33,469 nucleotides of DNA from Anaerolineae bacterium (GCA_029262755.1 JAJCYU010000205.1:1-33469), one strand, 5' to 3'; shown: positions 1 to 10,299, counted from the stretch's first letter. Notes: generated by a model from the sequence alone, not told the origin. A program made the numbers and translations.

Positions 1-1
1 G

Positions 2-3000
2 GTGGTTCAGATCATCGAGAACACGGCCGAGGTACGGGCGACGACCTTCGACCCGTGCCTGGACAACAATACGGACACGGAGCCCCCGACGGTCAACCGC
101 CAGTCGGCGGTCACGTTCGTGAAGGTGGACGATCCGGACCCGGTGACCGCCGGTTCGGAGCTTCGCTACCGCGTGACCTTCGGCAACGACGGGCCGAGCA
201 CGGCGACCAACGTCTCCGTCACGGACCTGCTGCCCGCGGGCCTGAGCTTCGTGCGCTGCGAGCCGCAGACGCCGGGCAACCAGGTGACGTGTACGGCAGC
301 CGGACAGACCGTGACCCTGCGCGAGATCCAATCGGGTGGCCCCGTGGTGTGGAACGACACGCCGGGTACACCGCTGAACGACCTGGATCCGGGCGAGACC
401 TACACCTTTGACCTCATCGCCTTGGTCGATTCGGGCTACGTGCTCGACGGGCTGGGCGACACCGGTCCCGGTGAGGCCTGTGAGGGCCTGTTCGCGGCCA
501 CGGGCTACCCGCACTTCGCGCACAACAGCGTGACGATCACGGCGGCGACGTCGGCCGACACGCACGACGAGTGCACGCGGGTCAACGGCCTGGCCGACCT
601 GGAGATCACGAAGACCGACATCTTCGGGGATCCGATCCTGAACCCCGACAACTACTTCCTGCAATGCGACCCCGTCGAGCCGGGCGGGATGATCACCTAC
701 AACCTCACCGTGACGAACAACGGGCCCTCCGACGCGGCGCAGGTCGTGGTGATGGACTGGCTGCCCGAAATGTTCGTGGCGGTCGATCCGGCGCAGGTGA
801 TGGTTGAGATCGCCGGCGGCGCGGGCTTCGTCGAGGAGATCCGCGATACCGGCAAGATCACGCTGGTGATCGGCAACGATGACGGGTTGTTCGGACGGCT
901 GAACGTGGGCAACAGCGTGGTGGTGACGATCCGCGTGATGGTCCGCCAGGACGCGCTGTGCGGTGGAATCGCGGTCAACCAGGCGATGGTGACCACGCGC
1001 GCCCTGATGGGGCCGCCTCCGATCACGAGCCCGACGGCGGATCCGGACCTGACGAACAACCAGGATTCGGAAGAGACGACCATCGAGTGCCCGGCGGTGA
1101 CCATCAACAAGACCGTGTCCTACGACGGGCAGTGCCCCGGCGTGGACTTCACGACCACGAACCGCCTGAGCGCGGGCGCGACCTTCTGCTACGAGATCAC
1201 CAACAGCGGAACGACCTTCCTCGACGAGATCCGGATCACCGATACGCTGCGCTCGCGAAGCGAGATGTGGCCGACGGTGATCTTCACCGACGTGATTCGC
1301 TTCGCGACCGATCCGAAGATCCCGGTGCCGCCGGGCGCAACGCTGAACCGCACGTTCACGGTGCCGCCGCTGAACAAGGAATGCGGCAACGTGGTCAACG
1401 AGGTCTTCGTCACGGCCAACCCGGTCAACTCCGGCCGCACGGATCTACCGTGCCTGGAGCTGGTGGAGGCTGAGGATTCGGCGACGATCGAGGTTCCGTG
1501 CGCGGGTGTGGACTTCCGGCTGCAGCTGCCGGTGCTGGACACCGAAGAGTGCGAGACCTGGGTGCAGGTGCAGAACGTCGGCGACCGCGAGACGATGGCG
1601 ATGCTGGTGGTCTGGGGCGACTCGGGCTTCTGTCCGCCGCAGGCGGCGGGCCCGCTGAAGGCGGAGTGCTCGGGTCTACTGCGACCGGGTAGTGCATGGA
1701 GCTTCTTGGCCAACCAGATCCCAACGGGTTCGCGCAGTGGTGTGGTGTACTCGCTGGCCACGGACCGGGTGACAAGCCCGGGCGGCGGCCGTCTGCCCTT
1801 CGGGCGCATCGTGTGCGAGGAGTTCTTCTTCGGCGTGATCGGAGACGACTTCGCGTGGGCGGAGTTCGACAGCGCCTACCGTGAGCGCCTGACGTGGGAG
1901 GGGCTGGACTTCAGCACCTATCACGGCGAGCCGCTTGCGGTTACGGTCAACCGGGCGTGCCCGGATCCGGCCGATCCGAACCTGACGATCAACGCGGCCT
2001 ACACGGGCGTCTCCAGTGACATGGAGGGCGCGCGGGATCCGCGGGCCGGCGGCTTCGCGTTCTTCGCGCCGCTGGTGTTCGCGGGTGTCAACGATATGAA
2101 CTCCACAATCTGCATCCAGAACTCCGGCACCGAGTGCAGCTCGCTCGAGTTGTGGTTCAAGGGGCAGGACAACTGCATGCGCCCGACCTTGGCCGATGTG
2201 CTGAGCCTGGCGCCGGGCGAGTCGATCTGCTTCGACCCGAGCACGGTGGTCGGGCCGGATTGGTTGGGCTCGGCGTGGATTCGCGCCAGCCAGCCGATGG
2301 GCATCGTGGTGGACACGAAGGCGCCCAACCACTTTACGAGCTACAACGGCTTCGCGGCAGACATCCACGACTACGGCTTCACGGTCGGCAACATGATCAG
2401 CTACCTGCCGTTGATCTACTCGGAGTACCAGGGCTGGGACACGGCGATCCAGGTGCAGAACCTGAGCGCGGTGACGGCGGCCAAGGTGAAGGTCTACTTC
2501 CAGGACCGTGCGGGCGGCGTCATCACGACGCTCGTGGACTGGGTGTGCCCCTTCGGCTCGCAGACCTTCTTCCTGCCGGTGCTTTCGGCCTTGCCGGGCA
2601 ACTGGGTAGGCAGCGCGCGGGTCGAGAGCCAGGAATGGTGGTCGCCCGGTCAGCCGCTTGTAGAGCCGCCGCGCATCGCGGCGGTGGCGATGATGGAGAA
2701 GTGGGCGGACCCGGCGCGCACGATGCGGCGCGAGGCCGTGGCCTACAACGGCCAGCCGGAGTGCCTGCTGTTCGATTGGCAGATCGCAACGGGCACGAAG
2801 GGCGGTCTGACGTCGGGTTCGGCGGTCTTCGCTGTGCCGCTGGTGGCCAAGGGCAACCGCGGCATCACCAGCGAGATCGGGATCACGAACCTGGTGCCCA
2901 AGCCGGGCTTCACGGACTTCGCGATCTACTTCTACGACCAGAACGGCCTACTGGACTTCGTGTGCCAGAAGCTGTCCGAGAAGCAGGTCGAGTACCTGGA

Positions 3001-3277
3001 CCTCAACACCTGGGGCTTCATCCACAACGGCTACCTGGGCTCGATGGTGGTCTCGGCCGTCTTCTGGGAGCACCCGGTCTTTGACGACCGAGGCGTCTTC
3101 GAGCGCAACCTGGTTGGTCTGGGCGGCGTGGCCGTCGAGCGCGTCGGCGGCGTACAGGGCGCGGACGACGTGCCGGGCGATGAGTCGAAGGCCTTCGAGG
3201 CCTTCCCGATCTTCGATCACTTCACGCCGGAGGAAGAGCCCAACTGTCCGGGCGTGCCGCGCCAGCTGCGGCCGTAG
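2..3277 (+). CDS. Large secreted DUF11-repeat protein, 5' partial, with Cys-rich C-terminal region of four related modules
   Basis: Open frame from window edge to TAG at 3275-3277. DUF11-type motifs (AGSELRYRVTFGNDGPSTATNVSVTDLLPAGL; GGMITYNLTVTNNGPSDAAQ; KTVSYDGQCPGVDF...FCYEITNSGTTFLDEIRITDTL). No signal peptide visible, so the N-terminus lies upstream of the window. Confidence 0.9.
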   Translation: MVQIIENTAEVRATTFDPCLDNNTDTEPPTVNRQSAVTFVKVDDPDPVTAGSELRYRVTFGNDGPSTATNVSVTDLLPAGLSFVRCEPQTPGNQVTCTAAGQTVTLREIQSGGPVVWNDTPGTPLNDLDPGETYTFDLIALVDSGYVLDGLGDTGPGEACEGLFAATGYPHFAHNSVTITAATSADTHDECTRVNGLADLEITKTDIFGDPILNPDNYFLQCDPVEPGGMITYNLTVTNNGPSDAAQVVVMDWLPEMFVAVDPAQVMVEIAGGAGFVEEIRDTGKITLVIGNDDGLFGRLNVGNSVVVTIRVMVRQDALCGGIAVNQAMVTTRALMGPPPITSPTADPDLTNNQDSEETTIECPAVTINKTVSYDGQCPGVDFTTTNRLSAGATFCYEITNSGTTFLDEIRITDTLRSRSEMWPTVIFTDVIRFATDPKIPVPPGATLNRTFTVPPLNKECGNVVNEVFVTANPVNSGRTDLPCLELVEAEDSATIEVPCAGVDFRLQLPVLDTEECETWVQVQNVGDRETMAMLVVWGDSGFCPPQAAGPLKAECSGLLRPGSAWSFLANQIPTGSRSGVVYSLATDRVTSPGGGRLPFGRIVCEEFFFGVIGDDFAWAEFDSAYRERLTWEGLDFSTYHGEPLAVTVNRACPDPADPNLTINAAYTGVSSDMEGARDPRAGGFAFFAPLVFAGVNDMNSTICIQNSGTECSSLELWFKGQDNCMRPTLADVLSLAPGESICFDPSTVVGPDWLGSAWIRASQPMGIVVDTKAPNHFTSYNGFAADIHDYGFTVGNMISYLPLIYSEYQGWDTAIQVQNLSAVTAAKVKVYFQDRAGGVITTLVDWVCPFGSQTFFLPVLSALPGNWVGSARVESQEWWSPGQPLVEPPRIAAVAMMEKWADPARTMRREAVAYNGQPECLLFDWQIATGTKGGLTSGSAVFAVPLVAKGNRGITSEIGITNLVPKPGFTDFAIYFYDQNGLLDFVCQKLSEKQVEYLDLNTWGFIHNGYLGSMVVSAVFWEHPVFDDRGVFERNLVGLGGVAVERVGGVQGADDVPGDESKAFEAFPIFDHFTPEEEPNCPGVPRQLRP

Positions 3278-3370
3278 TCTGTACGTCCGCTTGATTCACT
3301 AGACCCCATCGCGGGGCCGGCTCACCTGGGGGGGAGAGCCGGACCCGATCGCGCACGAGCACGCGCGAGC

Positions 3371-3414
3371 AACGCACGCGGCCCCGGCGATTCGTCGCCG
3401 GGGCCGCGTGCGTT
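3371..3414. terminator. Perfect 20-bp inverted repeat with TTCG tetraloop downstream of the first DUF11 gene
   Basis: aacgcacgcggccccggcga-ttcg-tcgccggggccgcgtgcgtt; arms are exact reverse complements. Only a short T run follows. Confidence 0.75.
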
Positions 3415-3620
3415 TGCACCGGCGGCGTCGGAGCGCCGGTTACGCCTGGCAGGACGGGCCGTTTCCCTTCCTACGGAAAGGCAGACTCACAACCTCTTCA
3501 GGAATTCCTCACCGAACCCGTATCTTCGAGGGCCTCGGATTCGTTTCACACCATTGACGGAACCCGCCTGTCGCGGAATTCCCCTGCGTCGCGAATTATT
3601 CTCACTTGAGAGGATGCTCC

Positions 3621-6600
3621 ATGTTGAAGACACCCGGGCCACGCACTGACGGCGCCCCTCGATGGCTTATGTTTGCCCTAGCGGCGCTTCTGGCTGTAGT
3701 CGCGATTCCAGTGTTTGGATCCGGGACCGCGCATGCGCAGGATGTCGTCGTGGACTTCGAGGTCGATCCACCGATCTCCGCAATCGCGGGCGACACGCCG
3801 TTCTTTGGCTCCCTGACGACCTTCAGCTTCGATGTGGAGGTCTTCAACGACAGCGAAGACGATGCGGAGGACGTGGTTTTCGAGTTCTTCGTGCCGAAGC
3901 ACACCTTTGTGACCGCGATTACCTTTGGTGGCGATCCGCTGAATTGTCAGGCCGGCACACCGGGTGACTCTAACAACCCGGCGAACTGTCGCCTTGGGAC
4001 GCTGAACGAGGGCGACGACCCCATCATCGTCCACATTGAATTGAACGTGAACGCCGATACGCCCGAACTAACCTGGCTCGATATTGACGTCCAGGCTTGC
4101 TACGAGGACGACGACAGCGATGGCGCGCCCCAGACCAGCTGCGACGGCGACGAGTTCCCGTCTGACAACGAGGCGCACGCCTTCACGTTTGTCAGAACGG
4201 CGGCCGATCTGAACATCGTGAAGTCGCACACCCCGGCAGGCTCAACGCTCAACGCCGGCGAAGACATCGACTATGTGTCCACCGTCACCAACAGCGGTCC
4301 CAGCGTGGCGCGGGGTATGTTCTTCACGGATACGCTGCCCCCGGGCGTGATCTTTCAGGGAGTCGAGGTCTACGATCAGCACGGATCGCGTTTGCCGCTC
4401 GGCGGCGATTTGAACTGCGGCTTCCAGAGTACACAGGGTCCCTCCGGAACGGTGTGGTGCGAGTTGGGCGATCTGCCGCCCGGGCAGCCGATTCAGGCGC
4501 AGTTGCGCATCGTGATCTCGGCGCAGATTGCGCCCAGCGCGCCGGCCGGCTTCATCTGCAACACCTCAAGCGTCCGTTCGCTGCAAACCACAAATTTTAC
4601 GGCCGACACTGATTTCGCGCCCTTCGCGGGGGACCTCAGCAACCCGGACTGCGTTACCTTGAGGGATCGTGCGCAAGTCGTGATCCGCAAGAGTTCCTCG
4701 CCACTGCACCCTGTGGCGGGCGAAACATTCTTGTGGAGCTACGAGATCGAGAATCTGGGACCGACCGACGCGCGCGACGTGCTATTCACGGACACCTTGC
4801 CGCAGGGCCTGGCAGCCGACGGCAGCACCGTCTACTTCGACTACATCGATGACCAGGCACATGCCTTCTGCAGCGAGGTCTCCTCCTCGCCGTCGGTCAT
4901 CAATTGTCGACCTACGGGCAGTCCGTTTACCGCGCCACCCTACGTCCTTCCGGCAGGCGAGACGGTGACCTTCAGCGTTCTCGTGCGGATTCCCGCGGAG
5001 CTCGTGCCGGGAACGTACACGAATACGGGCAGCGTCGCGATCGACAACAGCACCTTCACGATCACCACCTTCAGCGACGATATCGAGGTGCGCAGCGTCG
5101 CGGACCTCAAGGTCCAGAAGTTCGTCAGCCCGCACAACCCCGTACGCGCCGGCGAGCAGTTCACCTACACGATCCTCGTGGACAACCTCGGTCCCTCCAC
5201 AGCCTACAACATCGTGGTGACGGACACCCTGATCAGCAGCGGCTTAGTGCGTGCCAATGGGTGCTCGCTCGCCATCCGTACGTCCGGCGGTTCCATCGAC
5301 GAGTTCAGCTGCAACTTCGCGCTGTCCACGGGAGTCTTCGACTTCGCTACGATGGGCGCCAACCATCTCAACCCGCGTTCTACCACGGACATGGGCCGAG
5401 CGATCATCACGATCAACGCAACGGCGGACCAGCCCATCGATCTGACCAACACGGTCACGGTGCGCAGCGATTCCTTCGACCCAGACCTAGCCAACAACAT
5501 GGCGATGGTTGCTCACAGCGTAAGCGCGGTGAGCGACATCGCCGTGACGAAGACGGCGATGGGCGAAATCGTGGATCCGGCCTGCGGTACGGCATGGATC
5601 TTCGACCCGAACGATCCGGGAGTTTTCCCTGCTCCCGGATTCGTGGCGTCGCCGACGAACGTGACGGCAGGACGGCGGATCAGCTACACGCTGACCGTGA
5701 CGAACAACGGTCCGAGTCACGCCGAAAACGTGGTGCTCAGCGACCGGCTGCCTGCGGGCGTGACCGTCGTGCCGGGCAGCCTGGTGGCATCGCAGGGCAG
5801 CTGCCAGACGGGCACGCCCGGCGATCCCGACGACCGGTTGACCTGCGGCATCGGGTATCTGCCTGCCGGCGATTCGGCCACGGTGACCTTCAATGTTGTG
5901 ACCGACAACGATCTGGCGCCCGCCATGGTGCTGGAGAACGACGTCTTCGCCTCGGCCGACCAATTCGATGACGACAACGCTAACAACTACGCCTTTACGC
6001 AGACGATCGTGAACACCTGGGCCGATACCGAGATCACGAAGATCTCCGTGGGCGACAACATCACGGGCTACGACGCGACGACGATGCGCCCGATCCACAC
6101 GGACGTGGCCGGCCAGGCGACGGCCGGCCTGGAGTTGCGCTACGAGCTGACGGTGCAGAATCGTGGGCCGAGCGTGGTGCGCAACGCGCAGGTGCTCGAT
6201 CTCCTGCCGGGGCAGCAGGACACAGGGCTCGACCATGATCCCGTGACCTTCCTTCGCGCAGACGGCGCCTATTGCCGGCCGGCCGACGAGCTGCAGGAGT
6301 TCGGCGTCTTCGGCGCCGGCGGCGGTAAGTTCGGCCAGGTGCTGTGGTGCAACCTGGGCGACCTGGCCCCCGGTGAGCGGGTGACCTTTGACATATACGT
6401 GAGCGTGGATCCCAGTGTGCCCGACGCGACAACCCTGACCAACGGGGCCTTCGTATGGTGGGGCGCATCGAGCCCACCGGCGCAGCCCGGAGGCTTCCTC
6501 GGCTTCCCCTTCCCGCAGATTCCGCCCTTCTCGCCGATCACGGATGATCCGTGTCTGGATAACAACTACTTCGAAACGGACACGCTCATCAACGCCGTGG

Positions 6601-9600
6601 CTGACGTCGGCGGTCCTATCCCGGGTCTCGGCGAGAGCAGCGTGCGCAAGATGGACGTCCCGGCGGAGGATCGGCTGGACCGGCCCTTCGAGCCGGACCT
6701 GGCGATTGCCGGTGACGAGCACCGTTACGAGATCACGATCGGCAACGCGGGTCCTTCGGACGCGCAGGGGCTGACCGTGATCGACACGCTGGACTTCAAG
6801 CAGGCCGGCATCGCGGGCGAGACCTTCCTGCGCTGCGAGCCGCTTGATCCGGATGACGAGGTGACGTGTATTCCGGGCCCGGGTCCGAACCAGATCACGG
6901 TGCAGGAGTTGATCGTCCAGAACGAGCCGATCATCACCGGCGGCGTCGGCGTATTGCCGTCGATGAGCTTCTTCCAGTTCTACCTGATCACCGAGGTCGA
7001 CTCAGGCTACGTGCTTGATGCGGACGACACCGGCACGGCCAACGGCCTGGTCGCGCAGAACCAGATCGATGCGACGGCGACCACGACAGACTTCAACCTG
7101 GCCAACAACACGGACCGCGAGATCACGGAGATCATCGCTGAGGCCGACCTGCGCGTGACGCTGGTCGACGACGCGGCGGGCTTCATGGCCTGCGATCCGG
7201 TCGAGCCGGGCGGTACGATCTTCTACGAAGCAACCGTGTATAACGACGGTCCCTCCGACGCGCGTGCGGTGATCCTCGAGATCCAGTTGCCCACCGGCGG
7301 TGTTGCGCTCGATCCCGATCAGGTGATGGTCGTGGCCGGCAACGGCGCGGTGATCGAAGTGCGCGACGATGGCCGGATCTTGGTCGCGGTCGGCAACGAT
7401 CCGAACAACGAGGGCGTCAACGAGCTGGCACGGCTGAACGCCGGCAACTTCGACACGATTCAGATCGAGGCGATGGTGACCGCGGACGCGGTCTGCGGCG
7501 AGGATATTGCCGCCACCGCGACCGTGCGTACGACGCGCAGCTACTTCGCGCCCTTGACCGGTGCGAGTGAGGTGCCGCCGGTAGTCACCGGTGCCGTGGG
7601 CCGCTCCTGGTTCTTCTTGGACGAGAGCAGCCTGGAGTTGCTCTACTTCATCGACGTCGCGAATATCGACAACATCGTGGCGGCCCATATCCACCGCGGC
7701 ATGGTGGGCATGAACGGCCCCGTGGTCTTCACGCTCTACGGCGGCGCGCCGCCGCCCTTCGGCCCGGGCAACCCCATCGGGGGCGTTGTTCAGCTCTCGG
7801 CGGGCGATGTGGCGGACCTGGACGCGCAGCGCTTCTACGTCAACGTCCACACCACGGACGTGCCCTCCGGCGAGATCCGCGGCCAGATCGCGCTCGACCC
7901 GGCGGCGCCGACGCCATACGCGCCCGGCATTGGGCTGGGCCCGCGGACACCGACCCTGGACCCGAACCCGTTGAACAACACGGATGCGGAGACGACGACG
8001 GTCGTGTGCCCGGCGATTGCGGTACGCAAGACGGTAAGCTTCGACGGGCAGTGCCCGGGCGTAGACCTTTCCACCGTTGTGAACCAGACGGGTCAGGCCG
8101 TGACGTATTGCTACGAGATTAGCAACACCGGCACGACCTTCCTCGACACGATCCTGCTGACGGACACGCTGACCACGCGCACCACGATGGCGACGGTGAT
8201 CTTCACCGACGTGATCACGGCGGGTCCGGTTGATCCGAAGCTGCCGCTTGGGCCGGGCGAGACGGTGCTCAGCCAGGTTACGGTTCCGCACGTGACAAAG
8301 GAATGCGGCACGGCGACGGACGTGGTCGATGTAACGGCGGTTGCTGTGAACTCCGGCCGCACGTTGATGCCGTGCATCAACGGCGCGACTGCGCAGGACA
8401 CGGCGCTCATCGAGATTCCGTGCGACGGAGTCGGCCACCGGCTGCAGTTGCCGGTCGTGGGCGGCGAGAATTGCGACACGTGGATTCAGGTACAGAACGT
8501 GGGCAACCGCGACACGAAGGCGATGCTCGTCTTCTGGGGCGAGCCGGGCGCGTGTCCGCCGCAGGCGGCGGGTCCGCTGAAGGTGGAGTGCTCGGGCCTG
8601 CTTGCGCCGGGAACGGCGTGGAGCTTCGCGGCGAACCAGATTCCGGCCGGCGCCAACAGCGGTATGGTGTACACGCTGCCGACGGACAAGGTCGTGGACT
8701 ACTTGGGTCAGCGGCTTTCCTTCGCGGACCTGGCCTGCATGCGCCTCTTCGACATGATCGTGGGCAGCCACGAGTGGTGGTACCGCTTCGACACGGCCTA
8801 CCGGGCGCAGGAGAAGTTCTACGGCCCCTTCGGCCCGAGCGGAGAGCAGCTGGTGCTGGACTTTGAGACCTACTTGGGTGAGCCGTTGGCCGCGACGGTG
8901 AACCGGGCATGCCCGGATCCCACCGATCCGAACGTAGTTGTGCACGCGGCCTATCGCGGTGTCTCGGCAGACGAAGAAGGTGCGCGTGATCCGGTCTACT
9001 CGGGCTACACGTACTACGCACCGTTGGTCTTCGCCGGACGTGGAGAGCTGAACTCGACGTTGTATATCCACAACTCGGGCGACGAGTGCACGAGCCTGGA
9101 ACTCTGGTTCTCGGCACAGGACAACTGCCTGCGCAGCATCTTGGGCGATGTACTGAGCCTGGCGCCGGGCGAGACGGTGACCTTCGATCCGAATACGGTG
9201 ATCGGTCCGGACTGGCTGGGCTCGGCGTGGATTCGCGCGTCGCAGCCGCTGGGCTTGATCGTGGATTCGATGGCGCCGAACCACTTCACGAGCTACGCGG
9301 GCGTGCCCGCGGATGTGTATGACCTCGGCTTCAGCCTGGGCAACCAGATCAACTTCGCACCGCTGATCTACAGCGAGTATCAGGGCTGGGACTCGGTGCT
9401 GCAGGTGCAGAACATGAGCGGCGTGAACGCGGCCAAGGTCAAGGTCTACTTCCTGGACCGCAGCGGTGACGTGATCACGACGTTGGTGGACTGGGTCTGC
9501 CCGCGCGGCAGCCAGACCTTCGTGCTACCGGTGATCGGCGCGCTGCCGGGCAACTGGGTAGGAAGCGCCCGAGCGGAGAGCCAGGAATGGTGGACGCCGG

Positions 9601-10232
9601 GCCAGCCGCTGGTAGACCCGCCGCGCATCCAGACGGTGGTCATGCTGGAGAAGTGGGCGGACCCGGCGCGCACGATGCGGCGCGAAGCGGTGGCCTACAA
9701 CGCGCAGGAAGAGTGCCTGCTCTACGACTGGCAGCTGGGGTCGGGCAAGGGCGGGACGAGCTCGGGCAGCGCCGTGTTCGCGGTGCCGCTGATGGCGAAG
9801 GGCAACCGCGGGATCACCACCGAGCTGGGCATCACGAACCTGGTGCCGAAGCCCGGCTTCACAGACTTCGTGGTGTACCTCTTCGACCAGAACGGGATGA
9901 TCGACTTCGTGTGCGAGAAGCTCAACGAGAAGCAGGTGGAGTACATCGACCTGAACTCGTGGGGCGCGATCCAGCCGGGCTACTTGGGCTCGGCGGTGGT
10001 GAGCGCGGTCTTCTGGGAGCACGATGTGTTCGACGCGCAGGGCGGCTTCGTGCGCAACCTGGTGGGCTTGGGCGGCGTGGCCGTCGAGCGCATCGGGGGC
10101 ACGCTGGGCACGGAGGACGTGCCGGGCGACGAGTCGAAGGCCTTCGAGGGCTTCCCGACCTTCGATCACTTCCTTGCACCGGTGGAGCCGAATTGCCCCG
10201 GCGTGAGCGGGCGCTTGCGACCCGGGAGCTAA
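3621..10232 (+). CDS. Giant secreted DUF11-repeat protein (about 2200 aa) with CHRD domain and the same Cys-rich C-terminal modules as the upstream paralog
   Basis: Start at ATG 3621 preceded by GAGAGGA; signal peptide MLKTPGPRTDGAPRWLMFALAALLAVVAIPVFGSGTAHAQ. About eight DUF11-like units. C-terminal third clearly homologous to ORF 2..3277. Confidence 0.92.
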   Translation: MLKTPGPRTDGAPRWLMFALAALLAVVAIPVFGSGTAHAQDVVVDFEVDPPISAIAGDTPFFGSLTTFSFDVEVFNDSEDDAEDVVFEFFVPKHTFVTAITFGGDPLNCQAGTPGDSNNPANCRLGTLNEGDDPIIVHIELNVNADTPELTWLDIDVQACYEDDDSDGAPQTSCDGDEFPSDNEAHAFTFVRTAADLNIVKSHTPAGSTLNAGEDIDYVSTVTNSGPSVARGMFFTDTLPPGVIFQGVEVYDQHGSRLPLGGDLNCGFQSTQGPSGTVWCELGDLPPGQPIQAQLRIVISAQIAPSAPAGFICNTSSVRSLQTTNFTADTDFAPFAGDLSNPDCVTLRDRAQVVIRKSSSPLHPVAGETFLWSYEIENLGPTDARDVLFTDTLPQGLAADGSTVYFDYIDDQAHAFCSEVSSSPSVINCRPTGSPFTAPPYVLPAGETVTFSVLVRIPAELVPGTYTNTGSVAIDNSTFTITTFSDDIEVRSVADLKVQKFVSPHNPVRAGEQFTYTILVDNLGPSTAYNIVVTDTLISSGLVRANGCSLAIRTSGGSIDEFSCNFALSTGVFDFATMGANHLNPRSTTDMGRAIITINATADQPIDLTNTVTVRSDSFDPDLANNMAMVAHSVSAVSDIAVTKTAMGEIVDPACGTAWIFDPNDPGVFPAPGFVASPTNVTAGRRISYTLTVTNNGPSHAENVVLSDRLPAGVTVVPGSLVASQGSCQTGTPGDPDDRLTCGIGYLPAGDSATVTFNVVTDNDLAPAMVLENDVFASADQFDDDNANNYAFTQTIVNTWADTEITKISVGDNITGYDATTMRPIHTDVAGQATAGLELRYELTVQNRGPSVVRNAQVLDLLPGQQDTGLDHDPVTFLRADGAYCRPADELQEFGVFGAGGGKFGQVLWCNLGDLAPGERVTFDIYVSVDPSVPDATTLTNGAFVWWGASSPPAQPGGFLGFPFPQIPPFSPITDDPCLDNNYFETDTLINAVADVGGPIPGLGESSVRKMDVPAEDRLDRPFEPDLAIAGDEHRYEITIGNAGPSDAQGLTVIDTLDFKQAGIAGETFLRCEPLDPDDEVTCIPGPGPNQITVQELIVQNEPIITGGVGVLPSMSFFQFYLITEVDSGYVLDADDTGTANGLVAQNQIDATATTTDFNLANNTDREITEIIAEADLRVTLVDDAAGFMACDPVEPGGTIFYEATVYNDGPSDARAVILEIQLPTGGVALDPDQVMVVAGNGAVIEVRDDGRILVAVGNDPNNEGVNELARLNAGNFDTIQIEAMVTADAVCGEDIAATATVRTTRSYFAPLTGASEVPPVVTGAVGRSWFFLDESSLELLYFIDVANIDNIVAAHIHRGMVGMNGPVVFTLYGGAPPPFGPGNPIGGVVQLSAGDVADLDAQRFYVNVHTTDVPSGEIRGQIALDPAAPTPYAPGIGLGPRTPTLDPNPLNNTDAETTTVVCPAIAVRKTVSFDGQCPGVDLSTVVNQTGQAVTYCYEISNTGTTFLDTILLTDTLTTRTTMATVIFTDVITAGPVDPKLPLGPGETVLSQVTVPHVTKECGTATDVVDVTAVAVNSGRTLMPCINGATAQDTALIEIPCDGVGHRLQLPVVGGENCDTWIQVQNVGNRDTKAMLVFWGEPGACPPQAAGPLKVECSGLLAPGTAWSFAANQIPAGANSGMVYTLPTDKVVDYLGQRLSFADLACMRLFDMIVGSHEWWYRFDTAYRAQEKFYGPFGPSGEQLVLDFETYLGEPLAATVNRACPDPTDPNVVVHAAYRGVSADEEGARDPVYSGYTYYAPLVFAGRGELNSTLYIHNSGDECTSLELWFSAQDNCLRSILGDVLSLAPGETVTFDPNTVIGPDWLGSAWIRASQPLGLIVDSMAPNHFTSYAGVPADVYDLGFSLGNQINFAPLIYSEYQGWDSVLQVQNMSGVNAAKVKVYFLDRSGDVITTLVDWVCPRGSQTFVLPVIGALPGNWVGSARAESQEWWTPGQPLVDPPRIQTVVMLEKWADPARTMRREAVAYNAQEECLLYDWQLGSGKGGTSSGSAVFAVPLMAKGNRGITTELGITNLVPKPGFTDFVVYLFDQNGMIDFVCEKLNEKQVEYIDLNSWGAIQPGYLGSAVVSAVFWEHDVFDAQGGFVRNLVGLGGVAVERIGGTLGTEDVPGDESKAFEGFPTFDHFLAPVEPNCPGVSGRLRPGS

Positions 10233-10269
10233 TCGGCAGGACGTAGCAGCAACGTAGCAAGAATTCAAG

Positions 10270-10299
10270 AGCGGGGAGGGCAGCGATGCCCTCCCCGCT
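10270..10299 (+). terminator. Hairpin terminator after giant DUF11 gene
   Basis: agcggggagggca-gcga-tgccctccccgct, 13-bp perfect stem with GNRA-type loop, 37 nt after the stop; short T-rich tail (tctt). Confidence 0.75.

Noticed and set aside
2134-3084. 316-aa plus-strand ORF in an alternative frame of ORF1
   Set aside because: Out-of-frame reading of a convincingly coding region with Gly/Arg/Pro-biased composition.
3415-3605. Possible riboswitch in the leader of the giant DUF11 gene
   Set aside because: Looked for c-di-GMP or cobalamin-like conserved cores and did not find them; no stable conserved structure recognised.
5487-6722. 411-aa minus-strand ORF opposite the DUF11 gene
   Set aside because: Same antisense artefact; no domain motifs or ribosome-binding site.
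7002-9284. 760-aa antisense ORF opposite the DUF11 gene
   Set aside because: Arg/His/Val-rich low-information translation opposite a clear coding gene; typical of GC-rich antisense frames.
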